From assembly GCF_003987015.1 (NCBI RefSeq), contig NZ_PIPQ01000005.1, positions 1 to 64,000 on the forward strand: DNA of 64,000 bases. The letters run 5' to 3'. The notes below the pieces were generated by a model. It was not told the DNA's origin, did not search any database, and worked only from the letters and a program-made list of their open reading frames with translations. This DNA is from Aliidiomarina taiwanensis (GTDB lineage: Bacteria; Pseudomonadota; Gammaproteobacteria; Enterobacterales; Alteromonadaceae). Each line of letters begins with the position of its first letter. Position 1 is the first letter of the stretch. Below, piece after piece: positions 36,860-47,096 of the stretch. A program made the translations under genes and the position numbers.

Positions 36860-38941
36860 TTAAACTTGTGCGTAACGTTCTCCGTCTGGCAACCAACGCT
36901 CCATTAATGCTTGTGATAGATCGGGGTACCTAGCGTATAATCGCTGCGCTAACGTTTGAATACGAGGAATCAGGTGCGCGTCTCGCTCTAAGTCCGCCAC
37001 TTTCATTTGCACTAACCCTGTTTGACGCGCCCCCAGAAGTTCACCAGGGCCACGTAACTCTAAGTCTCGCTCAGCAATAACAAACCCGTCATTACTTTCT
37101 CGTAGTACCGCTAAGCGGTCACTCGCCTGACGTGACAATGGGCTTTTGTACAGAAGGACACAGTGGGACGCTACCGAGCCACGCCCCACGCGACCCCGCA
37201 ATTGGTGGAGCTGCGCTAGTCCCAGTCGCTCTGGATTTTCAATAATCATCAAGCTCGCATTCGGCACATCCACACCCACCTCTATAACGGTGGTGGCAAC
37301 CAACACGTCCATTTCCCCTGCTTTAAATTGCTGCATAATGGCTTCTTTTTCAGCCGGTTTTTGGCGCCCATGCACCAAACCTACCCGCAAACTGCCCAAA
37401 GCTTCTTGCAAAAACGCAGCCGTGTCTTCAGCCGCTTGGCATTGTAAAACGTCCGACTCTTCAATAAGGGTGCATACCCAATATACTTGCCGCCCGTCTT
37501 GCTCCACTGTGTGCTTAACCCGCGCAATCACATCATCTCGGCGTGTATCGGGAATAGCTACTGTGGTCACCGGTGTTCGCCCTGGAGGCAATTCGTCAAT
37601 AATCGAGGTCGCTAAATCCGCATAGGCAGTCATCGCCAACGTGCGTGGAATAGGGGTGGCTGTCATGACCAGTTGATGAGGGTGAAGTCCTTGCTGCTCC
37701 CCCTTCTCCCGCAAGGCCAAGCGCTGATGCACGCCGAACCTATGCTGCTCGTCAATAATCACCAGGGCCAGCTGGTGAAAGTGCACCTGTTCTTGGAACA
37801 GCGCATGAGTGCCAACAACAAATTGTATTTCGCCACTCGCCAAAGCAGCCAAAGTCGCTTCTCGGGCTTTGCCTTTCAGTCGGCCTGTTAGCCAGCCAAC
37901 GCTAATACCTAAGGGCTCTAGCCACATACTAAAGCTTCGGGCGTGCTGCTCAGCTAACAGCTCTGTGGGTGCCATCAAGGCCACTTGATAACCCGCTTCA
38001 ATAGCCCCAAGTGCGGCCAAAGCTGCCACGAGTGTTTTCCCCGATCCCACGTCGCCTTGCACTAGCCGCAACATGGGTATGGGTTGCATTAAGTCGGCTT
38101 CCACCTCTTTCACTACACGCTGCTGGGCGCCCGTAGGAGTAAAAGGTAAGGTCTCTAACAAAGCTTGCTGAAGCTGTTTACTTGGCTGAATTTTAGGCGC
38201 ATTGACCTGCTGAGCAAGGCTTCTCGCTTGCAGCATACTTATTTGGTGGGCTAACAATTCTTCCATGGCTAGCCGTTGCTGAGCCGGGTGCGTTCCTTCC
38301 AGCAAGGTCGCCATATCAATATCGACAGAAGGAAAGTGTAAGGTACGTATGGCTTCATGCAATGGCATTGCGCCTTCTTGGAGCTCTGTAGGTAATAACT
38401 CAGGCAAGCTGTCCGGGTTTAAGTAACTCATTACCTGCTCTGCCAGCTTACTCAACGTCAGCTGGTGCACCCCTTCTGTCGAGGGGTATATGGGCGTTAG
38501 CGTGTTAGGAAGGTTCGGTTGCTGCCCAGGTGCAAGAATATGAAACTCAGGATGAATCATTTCTGGTCCCGTTGGGCCGGGCCTTACTTCCCCATATATT
38601 TGTATGCGCTGACCAACCGCAAATTGCTGTTGCATTGCCGCAGAAAAGCGAAAAAAACGCAGGGTTAACACGCCGGTTTGGTCGCTCACTTTAATCAATA
38701 ACGAACGCTTTCGCCCCATGTGGACACGGGAATTCACGGCTTCCGCCACAAGGGTGGCATAGTCACCCGGGCGTAAGCTGGCTACCGCAGACAACTTGGT
38801 TCTGTCTTGGTATTTGGCAGGCAAATGGAATAACATGTCTTGAATGGTGCGCAGCCCCAGACGCTCTAATTTTTCAGCCATTTTAGGGCCAACACCTTTT
38901 AAGGTGGTTAAGGGAATATGATGCAAAGGGGCAGCTTTCAT
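36860..38941 (-). CDS. recG: ATP-dependent DNA helicase RecG
   Basis: RecG remodels stalled replication forks and Holliday junctions. The N-terminal wedge domain holds an OB fold (about 60-160) that grips the junction, followed by the motor: Walker A VQGDVGSGKTLVAALAAL, MAPTELLAEQHA, DEQHRFG, TATPIPRTLAM, VHGRQKPAEKEA, VATTVIEVGVDVPNAS and LRGRVGRGSVASHC. The C-terminal wedge-associated block GFVIAERDLELRGPGELLG is intact. The 693 residues are normal for the family. It starts about 90 bases from the divergent EAL/HDOD gene. Confidence 0.97.
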   Translation of the reverse strand: MKAAPLHHIPLTTLKGVGPKMAEKLERLGLRTIQDMLFHLPAKYQDRTKLSAVASLRPGDYATLVAEAVNSRVHMGRKRSLLIKVSDQTGVLTLRFFRFSAAMQQQFAVGQRIQIYGEVRPGPTGPEMIHPEFHILAPGQQPNLPNTLTPIYPSTEGVHQLTLSKLAEQVMSYLNPDSLPELLPTELQEGAMPLHEAIRTLHFPSVDIDMATLLEGTHPAQQRLAMEELLAHQISMLQARSLAQQVNAPKIQPSKQLQQALLETLPFTPTGAQQRVVKEVEADLMQPIPMLRLVQGDVGSGKTLVAALAALGAIEAGYQVALMAPTELLAEQHARSFSMWLEPLGISVGWLTGRLKGKAREATLAALASGEIQFVVGTHALFQEQVHFHQLALVIIDEQHRFGVHQRLALREKGEQQGLHPHQLVMTATPIPRTLAMTAYADLATSIIDELPPGRTPVTTVAIPDTRRDDVIARVKHTVEQDGRQVYWVCTLIEESDVLQCQAAEDTAAFLQEALGSLRVGLVHGRQKPAEKEAIMQQFKAGEMDVLVATTVIEVGVDVPNASLMIIENPERLGLAQLHQLRGRVGRGSVASHCVLLYKSPLSRQASDRLAVLRESNDGFVIAERDLELRGPGELLGARQTGLVQMKVADLERDAHLIPRIQTLAQRLYARYPDLSQALMERWLPDGERYAQV

Positions 38942-38974
38942 GTCGTAAGTTCCACGTTGTTTTATGTAGTATAT

Positions 38975-38997
38975 CTAGCCTTATATACCCTGGCTAG
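38975..38997. repeat. Short inverted repeat between recG and the EAL/HDOD gene
   Basis: CTAGCC (38975-38980) and GGCTAG (38992-38997) flank an 11-base AT-rich centre in the divergent promoter region. It could be an operator. Confidence 0.3.
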
Positions 38998-39058
38998 TTG
39001 CCCCATGGCACGACATCACGTATTGTAAAGATTGGCTCAAAATAAAAGCAAAAATTGT

Positions 39059-40282
39059 ATGTCTTACTCCTATATCGCTCGCCAAGCTATCGTAGATCGT
39101 GAACAGACCGTTTACGGCTATGAGCTGCTATTTAGGAATAGCGACAAAAACGTATTTCCTAACATAGACCCAGACGAAGCCACTGCTAAGGTATTGCTTC
39201 AGCAGCATTTAATGGGTGACATACACACAGTGTGCTTAGGTAAACGTGCTTTTATTAACTTCCACACCAATACCCTGTTAAACAACTTCCCTCGGTTTTT
39301 GAACAAAGCAGCTGTCTATATTGAAGTGTTAGAAACGGTCGAAGTAACGCCCGAGCTCATAGCCGCATGTAAATTGTGCCATGACCTGGGGTACAAGCTT
39401 GCCCTCGATGACCATGACTTTGAGAATAAGTGGCAGCAACTTATGCCATACGTTTCATTAGTTAAAGTAGATATACAGCAAGAGCCCATTCATACGCTTG
39501 GCAAGCGTATTGAACAATTTAAGCGCAATAATATCGACTTGCTAGCTGAGCGAATTGAAACTCAGGAAGAATTTGATGCTTGCTTAAAGCTTGGCTTCAG
39601 GTTTTTTCAAGGGTATTTCTTTGAACGGCCCACTATTATTAAAAATAAAGTGTTGAGCCCACAAAAAATAACTTTGCTGCAACTGTTAGCAAAGGTACAC
39701 CAGCCCGACGTGAGCTTCCATGATGTTGCCGAAGCTATTAAAAAGGACTTATCTCTTACCTACTCTCTGCTGAAGTTCGTTAATAGTGCAGCTTTCAATA
39801 AAGGGCGTAAAATTACGGATATCAAGCATGCTGTCGTGTTTGTTGGTGAGTCTGAAATTAAAAAGTATGTGGCGCTTGTCTCATTGGCACGAATGGCTGA
39901 CGAACACTCCGACATGCTGGTTGCCAAGTCACTCACCCGCGCTTTATTTTTGTCTGAGGTTGAACGCTTAATAGCGGGGCGCAATACCGACAACTCTTTC
40001 TTTATGGTCGGGTTTCTTTCCTTGCTTGACGTTCTTCTTCAAGTGCCCATGGTCGAAGTATTACGCCAGATCCCTATCAGCGAAGAAATTATTCAAGCCG
40101 TGTTGCATAAGAAAGGAAAAGCAGGTCACTTCTTACGCCTCGTGGAAACATACGAAGAAGGCAACTGGGATCTACTTGGCCGCATGACTAAAGCACTGCA
40201 TATTGAGCACATCGACATTGGCCAGTGCTACATTACCGCCAGCGACTATTGCCACCACCTGCTGCTTTCTACTCAGTCATAG
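39059..40282 (+). CDS. EAL-HDOD regulatory protein with degenerate EAL
   Basis: The EAL-like domain (about 1-200) begins YSYIARQAIVDREQTVYGYELLFRN. The catalytic EALLR motif reads ELLFR; the metal-binding DDFGTG is replaced by DDHDFEN and AEGVET by AERIET, so hydrolysis of c-di-GMP is unlikely, though binding may remain. The HDOD domain (about 200-400), with AIKKDLSLTYSLLKFVNSA and DIKHAVVFVGESEIKKYVAL, is found in signalling proteins. The family includes CdgJ/YuxH regulators of motility and biofilm. I use ATG 39059 rather than TTG 39032, because family proteins start MYSYVARQ. No strong ribosome site is visible. Confidence 0.88.
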   Translation: MSYSYIARQAIVDREQTVYGYELLFRNSDKNVFPNIDPDEATAKVLLQQHLMGDIHTVCLGKRAFINFHTNTLLNNFPRFLNKAAVYIEVLETVEVTPELIAACKLCHDLGYKLALDDHDFENKWQQLMPYVSLVKVDIQQEPIHTLGKRIEQFKRNNIDLLAERIETQEEFDACLKLGFRFFQGYFFERPTIIKNKVLSPQKITLLQLLAKVHQPDVSFHDVAEAIKKDLSLTYSLLKFVNSAAFNKGRKITDIKHAVVFVGESEIKKYVALVSLARMADEHSDMLVAKSLTRALFLSEVERLIAGRNTDNSFFMVGFLSLLDVLLQVPMVEVLRQIPISEEIIQAVLHKKGKAGHFLRLVETYEEGNWDLLGRMTKALHIEHIDIGQCYITASDYCHHLLLSTQS

Positions 40283-40295
40283 CAAGCTATATCAG

Positions 40296-41828
40296 CTACC
40301 GCCACTTACGCACCACATTATATAGGTCAGTCCGTCTATCTTTTAAATTGGTCACAGACCCTTCGTTATGCAAATATCGGAGTTCGTCTAAGTTTAAGTC
40401 CGAAAACATCAGCATCTCGGTGTTCGGCGTTGTTTCCGACATAATGGCGTCGTGGGGAAAGGCAAAGTCCGACGGTGAAAACACACTCGACTGCGCATAT
40501 TGCACATCCAAACTTTCCACTTCCGGCAAGTTTCCTACGCTACCGCAAATCACCACATAGCATTCATTTTCAATAGCGCGCGCTTGCGCACAGTGACGCA
40601 CCCGCAAATAGGCGTTGTGCGTGTCTGTCCAGAAAGGGACAAACAAAATTTCTAGGCCTTCTTCCGCCATTAAGCGGCCTAATTCAGGAAACTCCACATC
40701 GTAACAAATAAGAATACCAACACGGCCTGCGTCTGTATCAAATACTTGTACCTTGTCGCCCCCTTCAATCACCCAGTCGCGTTTTTCGTGTGGCGTAATA
40801 TGCAGCTTCCGCTGCTCTTCCACAGAACCGTCCCGGCGACATAAATACGACACGTTATATAAGATCCCATGCTCCATGATGGGCATAGATCCCGTTATGA
40901 TGTTCACATTGTAGCTCACCGCCATTTGCGACATTTCACGCTTAAAACGTTCCGTGAATCCTGCTAAAAAGCGAATTGCATCCATTTGTTGGCCTTTGTT
41001 AGTTAGGCCCATCAAAGGTGCATTAAAAAACTCAGGGAACAGAGCAAAGTCACTTTTGTAGCTCGACAGGGCGTCCACGAAGTACTCTACTTGCTGCAGC
41101 AACTCGTCAGCTGACTCCACTGCCCGCATTTGCCACTGCACCACACCCACGCGCACATTACGCGAGCGCGCGCTAATAATGGTGTCGGCCGGCTCATATA
41201 AAAAGTTGGTCCACTCTAATAGAGTTGCATAACCGTGCGACTTTTTGTCTTCGGGTAAGTATTTGTGTAGCAGCCGCCGCACAGTAAAGTCATTGGCCAA
41301 TTGGAAGGTAAGAATGGGGTCGTATATTTCCCGCCGGCGCACACGCTCTAAATACTGGCTCGCCGTAATATCCTCTGCATATTTGTGGTAATTTACAATC
41401 CGGCCTCCTGCCAAAATTGCTTTTAAGTTTAGCTGCATACACAGCTCTTTTCGTGCATCGTACAATCGTCGACCCAACCGATAGCCACGGTAGTCTGGGT
41501 GAATTAAAACATCTAACCCGTATAAAGCATCGCCTTCGGCGTCATTTAAAATAGTGTCGCGCTTGCCAAGTAAGTCGTCGTATTGGTGGGGGTTACTGAA
41601 ACGGTCATAAACCACCTGTACCGTTAGTGCCACCCCAACAATGACACCATTGTCTTCCAAGCAAATTTGGCCCTCTGGAAAGTCGCGACACAACTTACGA
41701 ATGGTGTGCTCTTCCCAAGCGCCGCCTATGTCTTCATATACGCGATCCATTAAACGTTTGAGTTGTGGGTAGTCTTCTTCTCGAAGGTTTCTTAACTGCA
41801 AATGCAGGTCGTCTAAGCTTATGCTCAT
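40296..41828 (-). CDS. GNAT acetyltransferase fused to a nitrilase-like carbon-nitrogen hydrolase
   Basis: The N-terminal half (about 1-180) has the acetyl-CoA binding pattern VLIHPDYRGYRLGRRLYDARK of GNAT enzymes. The C-terminal half (about 220-480) is a nitrilase-superfamily amidase with the Glu-Lys-Cys triad: FALFPEFFNAP, QRKLHITPHEKRDW and GILICYDVEFPELGR. The substrate is unknown; fusions of this type occur in several marine gammaproteobacteria and may acylate and hydrolyse an amine or amide compound. AAGGAG lies six bases ahead of the ATG. It converges with the EAL/HDOD gene. Confidence 0.9.
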   Translation of the reverse strand: MSISLDDLHLQLRNLREEDYPQLKRLMDRVYEDIGGAWEEHTIRKLCRDFPEGQICLEDNGVIVGVALTVQVVYDRFSNPHQYDDLLGKRDTILNDAEGDALYGLDVLIHPDYRGYRLGRRLYDARKELCMQLNLKAILAGGRIVNYHKYAEDITASQYLERVRRREIYDPILTFQLANDFTVRRLLHKYLPEDKKSHGYATLLEWTNFLYEPADTIISARSRNVRVGVVQWQMRAVESADELLQQVEYFVDALSSYKSDFALFPEFFNAPLMGLTNKGQQMDAIRFLAGFTERFKREMSQMAVSYNVNIITGSMPIMEHGILYNVSYLCRRDGSVEEQRKLHITPHEKRDWVIEGGDKVQVFDTDAGRVGILICYDVEFPELGRLMAEEGLEILFVPFWTDTHNAYLRVRHCAQARAIENECYVVICGSVGNLPEVESLDVQYAQSSVFSPSDFAFPHDAIMSETTPNTEMLMFSDLNLDELRYLHNEGSVTNLKDRRTDLYNVVRKWR

Positions 41829-41903
41829 GGCCCACTCCTTAAATTAGTGCCTCTCGCTTCAGTCTACTATTCTTTGCATGAAAAAAGGAAACACAAACAG
41901 CTC

Positions 41904-41931
41904 TTGCAATCAGGATGTAAAGACATATACA
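41904..41931 (+). promoter_or_regulatory. Promoter of the NhaC-family transporter gene
   Basis: TTGCAA (41904-41909) and TATACA (41926-41931) are 16 bases apart, a sigma-70-like promoter. The MetJ-like operator overlaps the -10 element and start region. Confidence 0.55.
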
Positions 41932-41944
41932 CTTCTGGACGTCT
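41921..41944 (+). promoter_or_regulatory. Tandem MetJ boxes (methionine repressor operator)
   Basis: Three consecutive 8-base units, AGACATAT, ACACTTCT and GGACGTCT, match the MetJ consensus AGACGTCT at 6, 6 and 7 of 8 positions in strict 8-base register. MetJ binds such tandem boxes cooperatively with S-adenosylmethionine. The site covers the -10 of the transporter promoter, as a repressor site should. Confidence 0.75.
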
Positions 41945-41965
41945 AAAAATAAAGAGAGAATACAA

Positions 41966-43309
41966 ATGCCCCACACTACCCAGCCGAACGCACGTGCTTT
42001 ACTACCGCTTTTCCTGTTTCTTTCGCTCTTTCTTGGTGTGGGTGTTTATTTCCATATTTCCGGTGTCAGCATGGCTTTTTATCAACTACCTAGCCCTGTA
42101 GCCATTTTGCCTGCCATTATTCTTGCTATTTTGCTCAGCCGTGAAGCCCTTGAGCAGCGCATTCAAACCTTTGTGGAAGGAGTGGGCGAGCCGAATATTA
42201 TTACCATGTGCATGATTTACCTATTAGCTGGGGCTTTTTCTACAGTTGCAGCAGCCACCGGTGGTGTCGACGCTATGGTCGCCTTGGGGTTGCACGTTAT
42301 TCCTCCAAGTTTTTTGCTGCCCGGAATATTCTTGATTGCCGGAGTTATTTCCACAGCCATGGGAACCTCTATGGGTACATTAGCCGCGTTAGCACCTGTG
42401 GCTTTGGGTTTAAGCCAAGCAGCTGGTATTCCGCCCGCACTCATGGCCGGTGTTCTGGTTAGCGGGGCTATGTTTGGTGACAACTTAAGCTTTATTTCCG
42501 ACACCACCATTGCCTCCACACGTACCCAAGGCTGCTCTATGCGTGACAAGTTCCGTACTAATCTGCGCATTGCAGTACCTGCAGCAGTACTCACAGTCGT
42601 GGCGTTAAGCTTTTACCCAAGCAGCGGTGCAGCTATCGCCATTCCTGAAGCCAATTTATGGTTGGCCCTGCCCTATTTCGCCATTATTGTTCTGGCGGTT
42701 ACCGGGTTGAACGTCTTTGTTGTGTTAACGCTGGGAATAATTTTAGCTGCCCTTTTCGGCATGGCTGCCACAGACTATGCCGTGGTCACCTTTAGTCAGG
42801 ACATTTATAAAGGCTTTGCCAGCATGCAGGAAATTTTTTTACTGTCGTTATTAATTGGTGGGTTGTCGGCTTTAATTCGCCAGCAAGGTGGCTTGCTGTT
42901 TTTGGCACAAACCGTAGAAGGTTTAACCAGCCGCCTTAGTCGCCGCAAAGAGCGCTCTGCCGCCCTTGGTATTGCAGGGCTTACGGCTGTAACCAACTTA
43001 GCTGTAGCGAATAATACGGTGACCATTCTTATTTCTGGGGAAGTCAGCAAACGTCTTGCTGCTGACGGAGGTGTGGCCCCGCGTCAAAGTGCAAGCTACT
43101 TAGATATTTTCGCTTGTGTAGTGCAAGGCATACTGCCCTATGGTGCTCAAGCGCTGATGGTAGGTGCTAGCTTTGGCATTTCACCTTTAGCCGTTAGCAT
43201 GAACACTTTCTACTGCTTTATACTGGCCAGTGTTGCGCTGGCCAGCATGTTTTTGCTTGGCCCTATTAAAGCACAGGCCAAGCAAGCTCAAAAAGCGGCG
43301 CCTCTTTAG
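41966..43309 (+). CDS. metT: NhaC-family transporter, probable methionine transporter MetT
   Basis: The 447-residue inner-membrane protein has about eleven hydrophobic segments and the NhaC-type motifs [37 protein letters not shown] and [16 protein letters not shown]. By sequence alone it would be called a Na+/H+ antiporter. The operator upstream matches MetJ boxes, and NhaC-like proteins under MetJ control have been assigned as methionine transporters, so methionine uptake is the better inference; antiport remains possible. AGAGAG precedes the ATG. Its stop overlaps the 3' end of ridA on the other strand. Confidence 0.82.
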   Translation: MPHTTQPNARALLPLFLFLSLFLGVGVYFHISGVSMAFYQLPSPVAILPAIILAILLSREALEQRIQTFVEGVGEPNIITMCMIYLLAGAFSTVAAATGGVDAMVALGLHVIPPSFLLPGIFLIAGVISTAMGTSMGTLAALAPVALGLSQAAGIPPALMAGVLVSGAMFGDNLSFISDTTIASTRTQGCSMRDKFRTNLRIAVPAAVLTVVALSFYPSSGAAIAIPEANLWLALPYFAIIVLAVTGLNVFVVLTLGIILAALFGMAATDYAVVTFSQDIYKGFASMQEIFLLSLLIGGLSALIRQQGGLLFLAQTVEGLTSRLSRRKERSAALGIAGLTAVTNLAVANNTVTILISGEVSKRLAADGGVAPRQSASYLDIFACVVQGILPYGAQALMVGASFGISPLAVSMNTFYCFILASVALASMFLLGPIKAQAKQAQKAAPL

Positions 43310-43698
43310 TTAGTAGAAGGCAACTCCATGACGCCGTCTATTTCAATTTGAGCGCCCTTTGGCAGGGCGCTTACTTCAATAGCGGCCCGAGCAGGGTATG
43401 GCGTACTGAAGTAACGGGCCATGGTGTCATTGACCACGGCAAGCTGACTTAAGTCTGTTAAATAAATTTGCACTTTCACCATGTCTTGCAGTTCACCGCC
43501 CGCAGCCTCACAAACAGCTGCAAGGTTTTTAAATACTTGCTCGGCTTGTTCAGCAAAGTCTTCGCTTACCATCTCCATGGTTTCTGGTACCAAGGGAATT
43601 TGCCCACTTAAATACACAGTGGTGCCAATTTTTACGGCTTGCGAATAAGGGCCAATAGCAGCCGGTGCGCTATCGGTATTAATAATCACTTTCGACAT
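43306..43698 (-). CDS. ridA: Reactive intermediate deaminase RidA
   Basis: RidA hydrolyses reactive enamine and imine products of PLP enzymes such as threonine dehydratase. It has [27 protein letters not shown], and the C-terminal [21 protein letters not shown], whose Arg binds the substrate carboxylate. The 130 residues are typical for YjgF/RidA. It follows spoT by 4 bases on the minus strand and so is probably in the spoT transcript. Confidence 0.96.
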   Translation of the reverse strand: MSKVIINTDSAPAAIGPYSQAVKIGTTVYLSGQIPLVPETMEMVSEDFAEQAEQVFKNLAAVCEAAGGELQDMVKVQIYLTDLSQLAVVNDTMARYFSTPYPARAAIEVSALPKGAQIEIDGVMELPSTN

Positions 43699-43702
43699 TT
43701 TA

Positions 43703-45817
43703 TTATTTCCTTAGTCGTGACACGCGTTGAACATGCTGCATTTTACGAATACGGCGCATAACGTCGGCCAAATGCTTGCGGTTCTTCACCGTCACTTCAA
43801 TATCAATATGGTAAATCGACGAGTCAACTTCTTCTGTGGTCAAGCCATGAATATTACAGTCGGTTTCTGCAATCAGCTGTGTCAGCCGCGCCAGAGCCCC
43901 TTGGAAGTTAACAATTTCTACCCGTACTTCAGTTATAAATTTCGTATCCGGTTTGTTGTCCCACTGCACTGGGAAGTAGCGTCCTGGCTCGTCTTCGTGG
44001 CCTCGAACGTTTTTACATTCACGTCGGTGAACCACCAAGCCTTTACCCGGCGACACATGGGCAATAATGTCGTCACCCGGAATGGGGCGACAGCACTTAG
44101 CAAAGCTTAACAACAAACCATCGGCCCCTTTTATGGCCAAGCTCCGGCCGCTTTCTTCGCCGTCGTTTGCCGCTCGAAGTTTTTGATGGTCGCCCACTAA
44201 GCGTCGAGAAACAGCAACGCCCATCAAATTACCTAACCCAATTTCATGGAGTAAGTCATCACGGGTTTCTAGCTTCATTTCTTGCGCAACTCGAATAAAC
44301 TCTTCTTCAGGAATATCATCGAATCGGAATGAGCCTAATGCCGCACGCAATAGTCGTTCGCCTAATAATAGCGCTTCGTCCGCTTGTTGGTTTTTCAAAA
44401 ACTGGCGTATTTTTAAACGCGCTTTACCCGTCACCACAAAATTCAGCCAAGCAATATTTGGTCGCGAACCAGGTGCCGTTCGTATCTCAACGGTTTGTCC
44501 TGTTTCCAGTGGTTTACTCAGCGAGTAGGCTTTATTGTTGACCCGCGCACCAATACACGTATTTCCTATATCCGTATGCACCGCATAAGCAAAGTCCACG
44601 GCAGTGGCTCCTTGAGGTAGTTCAATAATGCGGCCTTCGGGTGTGAATAGGTATATTTCATCTGGGAAAAGCTCAGACTTTACGTTTTCAATAAATTCGA
44701 ACGAGCTGCCCGCACTTTGCTGTAATTCAAGGAGACTTTGCATCCACTTTTGTGCACGCACTTGCGCTGTGGTGTTCGGATCATCCGAGTCTTTATAGTA
44801 CCAGTGGGCTGCAACCCCTCGGTCCGCCATCAAATCCATTTCTTCTGTGCGAATTTGAATTTCAACGGGCACACCTTGCGGGCCTTTTAGGGACGTGTGC
44901 AGCGACTGGTAACCATTGGTTTTAGGAATGGCAATATAGTCTTTAAAGCGTGTTTCAATGGGCTTATATAAGTTATGCACAGCCCCAAGCGAACGGTAAC
45001 AGTTATCCACAGACTCGACGACGATCCGGAATGCGAAAATGTCCATCACTTCATGAAACTTCAGCTCTTTGTTCAGCATTTTCTGGTAAATACTATACAA
45101 ATGCTTTTCACGTCCAAACACACGTGCATGGACGCCTAACCCTTCTAGCCGACCAATAATTTCTTCTTTGGTGCGTTCTAGTACCGCTTTCCGCTTGCTC
45201 CGAGCTTTGGCTATTTCGCTTTCTAAAAAGCGCGCTCGCATGGGGTACAAACCTTTAAACCCTAAAGTTTCAAGTTCGTTCTTAATATTGTGGATACCGA
45301 GGCGGTGGGCTAAAGGCGCATAAATTTCGAGGGTTTCACGGGCAATGCGGCGGCGTTTGTCAGGGCGTACATATTCGATGGTACGCATATTATGGGTTCG
45401 GTCCGCCAGCTTAATAAGGATCACCCGAATGTCTTGCACCATCGCCATAATCATTTTGCGATAGTTCTCAATTTGTGCTTCTTCTTTGCTATCAAACTGC
45501 AGCTTGTCGAGCTTAGACACACCCTCCACCAACTCAGCCACGGTCGAGCCAAACTCTTCCGCTAAGTCTTCTTTGGTCACTGGAGTATCTTCAATCACGT
45601 CATGCAGCAAAGCGCCCATAAGAGTTTCATGGTCAAGTCGCATTTCTGCAAGCAATGACGTTACCGCCACAGGGTGAGTAATATAGGGTTCACCGCTGGC
45701 ACGCTTCTGTTCACTATGGGCGTCGAAGGCCACTTGAAACGCACGCTCAATGCGGCGAGTCTGCTCCGGTGGCAGATACGATTCAACTTGCTTCCTTAAA
45801 CCTTCGTATAAATACAC
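43703..45817 (-). CDS. spoT: Bifunctional (p)ppGpp synthetase/hydrolase SpoT
   Basis: It makes and hydrolyses (p)ppGpp in the stringent response. The HD hydrolase domain (about 30-185) has [24 protein letters not shown] and [12 protein letters not shown]. The synthetase domain has [19 protein letters not shown] (the RxKD type of bifunctional enzymes, not the ExDD of RelA). TGS ([19 protein letters not shown]), a conserved-cysteine region ([11 protein letters not shown]) and a C-terminal ACT domain follow. It is 704 residues, as in E. coli. A terminator separates it from rpoZ, so it may have its own promoter. Confidence 0.97.
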   Translation of the reverse strand: MYLYEGLRKQVESYLPPEQTRRIERAFQVAFDAHSEQKRASGEPYITHPVAVTSLLAEMRLDHETLMGALLHDVIEDTPVTKEDLAEEFGSTVAELVEGVSKLDKLQFDSKEEAQIENYRKMIMAMVQDIRVILIKLADRTHNMRTIEYVRPDKRRRIARETLEIYAPLAHRLGIHNIKNELETLGFKGLYPMRARFLESEIAKARSKRKAVLERTKEEIIGRLEGLGVHARVFGREKHLYSIYQKMLNKELKFHEVMDIFAFRIVVESVDNCYRSLGAVHNLYKPIETRFKDYIAIPKTNGYQSLHTSLKGPQGVPVEIQIRTEEMDLMADRGVAAHWYYKDSDDPNTTAQVRAQKWMQSLLELQQSAGSSFEFIENVKSELFPDEIYLFTPEGRIIELPQGATAVDFAYAVHTDIGNTCIGARVNNKAYSLSKPLETGQTVEIRTAPGSRPNIAWLNFVVTGKARLKIRQFLKNQQADEALLLGERLLRAALGSFRFDDIPEEEFIRVAQEMKLETRDDLLHEIGLGNLMGVAVSRRLVGDHQKLRAANDGEESGRSLAIKGADGLLLSFAKCCRPIPGDDIIAHVSPGKGLVVHRRECKNVRGHEDEPGRYFPVQWDNKPDTKFITEVRVEIVNFQGALARLTQLIAETDCNIHGLTTEEVDSSIYHIDIEVTVKNRKHLADVMRRIRKMQHVQRVSRLRK

Positions 45818-45891
45818 TTCACGCCCTCAAACGTCTTTTTCCTAACATTTAGAATAAGTGTTTCAACTCAAATTTCCAATACTAAAATAAA

Positions 45892-45916
45892 AAACGGGCT
45901 AGAAAGCCCGTTTTTT
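45892..45916. terminator. Intrinsic terminator between rpoZ and spoT
   Basis: AAAACGGGCT and AGCCCGTTTT flank a 4-base loop AGAA, with T-rich tails on both strands, so it can act in either direction. It lies 29 bases after the rpoZ stop and about 75 bases before spoT, splitting what is often a single operon. Confidence 0.85.
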
Positions 45917-45944
45917 AAGAATTACTTAGGTTTTGCACGCTATA

Positions 45945-46232
45945 TTAGCTTTGGCTTTGACCTTCGCTATGTTGAATAGCTGTCATCGCAGCCACTTCTG
46001 CTTCATCCTGAGCGAACTGTGCTGCTTGCTCTTCTTCGTCTAAGCGAGCTGCGTCAATTAAGCCGGCTTCAATTTCACGAAGCGCAATAACGGTTTCTTT
46101 TTCATTACTGGTTTCAACCAGTGGAGCCTTTCCGTAGTTTGCTAATTGACGTGCACGACGTGCTGCAACAAGAACCAAGTCAAACCGGTTACCAATTTTA
46201 TCTACTGCTTCTTCTACTGTTACACGTGCCAT
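45945..46232 (-). CDS. rpoZ: RNA polymerase omega subunit
   Basis: Omega helps assemble RNA polymerase and forms part of a ppGpp binding site. The protein starts [31 protein letters not shown] (split: [20 protein letters not shown], then [10 protein letters not shown]), the conserved core, with [14 protein letters not shown] following. A Glu- and Gln-rich C-terminal tail brings it to 95 residues. It lies about 70 bases after gmk on the minus strand, the usual order. Confidence 0.97.
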   Translation of the reverse strand: MARVTVEEAVDKIGNRFDLVLVAARRARQLANYGKAPLVETSNEKETVIALREIEAGLIDAARLDEEEQAAQFAQDEAEVAAMTAIQHSEGQSQS

Positions 46233-46299
46233 CTAAAACTCCACCCTCGATTAAATTCGTAACGTTTTCACAACGACCAACTATTATACGCTAAAACCA

Positions 46300-46941
46300 T
46301 TACTCCGCCAATAGTTCTTGCAGAATATCCTGGTGCCTAATTTGCTGCTTCGCCCGCCGCAGGCGCTGTGCCAACACAATATGTTCTAAATTGTCCACGG
46401 ACTCTTCAAAGTCTTTGTTGACTATCAAGTAACTAAAGTCGCCGTAATGGGACATTTCTGACTGGGCCTTCGCCATACGTTTGGCTATCACCTCGTCAGA
46501 GTCTTGCCCGCGGTCACGCAGTCGGCGCTCTAGCTCTGCCGTAGAAGGTGGCAGAATAAAAATAGTATGCACCCCCGGGTAGGCCGCCTTCACCTGGCGC
46601 GTGCCTTGCCAGTCTATGTCTAAAAACACATCGACACCGCTGGCTAAGGTTTTCTCAATCACTGTTTTCGACGTACCATAGTAGTAGTCGAACACCTTCG
46701 CCCACTCGTAAAACTCACCCGCTTCCGCTTGTTCTAAAAAAGTCGCTTCATCCACAAAATGGTAGTGCACACCGTCGACTTCGCCTGGTCGGGGCGCGCG
46801 CGTGGTGGTACTGACCGAAACTTGCATGGAGTCGGGGTTTCCCCGTTCTTTTTGACGCTTTAGCAGGGCACTGATCATGCTTGATTTGCCCGCCCCACTC
46901 GGAGCTGCAACGACAAATAGGTTTCCACTGACATTCGACAT
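46300..46941 (-). CDS. gmk: Guanylate kinase
   Basis: It phosphorylates GMP to GDP. The P-loop is [13 protein letters not shown], the GMP-binding region [19 protein letters not shown], and the lid contains [17 protein letters not shown] start at [11 protein letters not shown] (46941), which fits the family at 213 residues; the longer reading adds 14 unsupported residues. Downstream are rpoZ and spoT, so nucleotide supply and ppGpp signalling genes are clustered. Confidence 0.97.
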   Translation of the reverse strand: MSNVSGNLFVVAAPSGAGKSSMISALLKRQKERGNPDSMQVSVSTTTRAPRPGEVDGVHYHFVDEATFLEQAEAGEFYEWAKVFDYYYGTSKTVIEKTLASGVDVFLDIDWQGTRQVKAAYPGVHTIFILPPSTAELERRLRDRGQDSDEVIAKRMAKAQSEMSHYGDFSYLIVNKDFEESVDNLEHIVLAQRLRRAKQQIRHQDILQELLAE

Positions 46942-47096
46942 AAAGTAAAAAGTTCCAAGTGAGCTAATGAAGGAAGAAGGCATAAATTACAAGAATTCAG
47001 CCAAAAACGCCACTTTCCGTTGCTTAAACTGCTACCTCACCTGCCATTTCTGCGCTAAGCTGAAGCAAAATAAAACAACTCCAAGAAGGACATACA

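Noticed and set aside
37146-37625. Open frame of 159 codons on the plus strand
   Set aside because: It is antisense to recG, whose helicase motifs are intact, and shows no protein family features.
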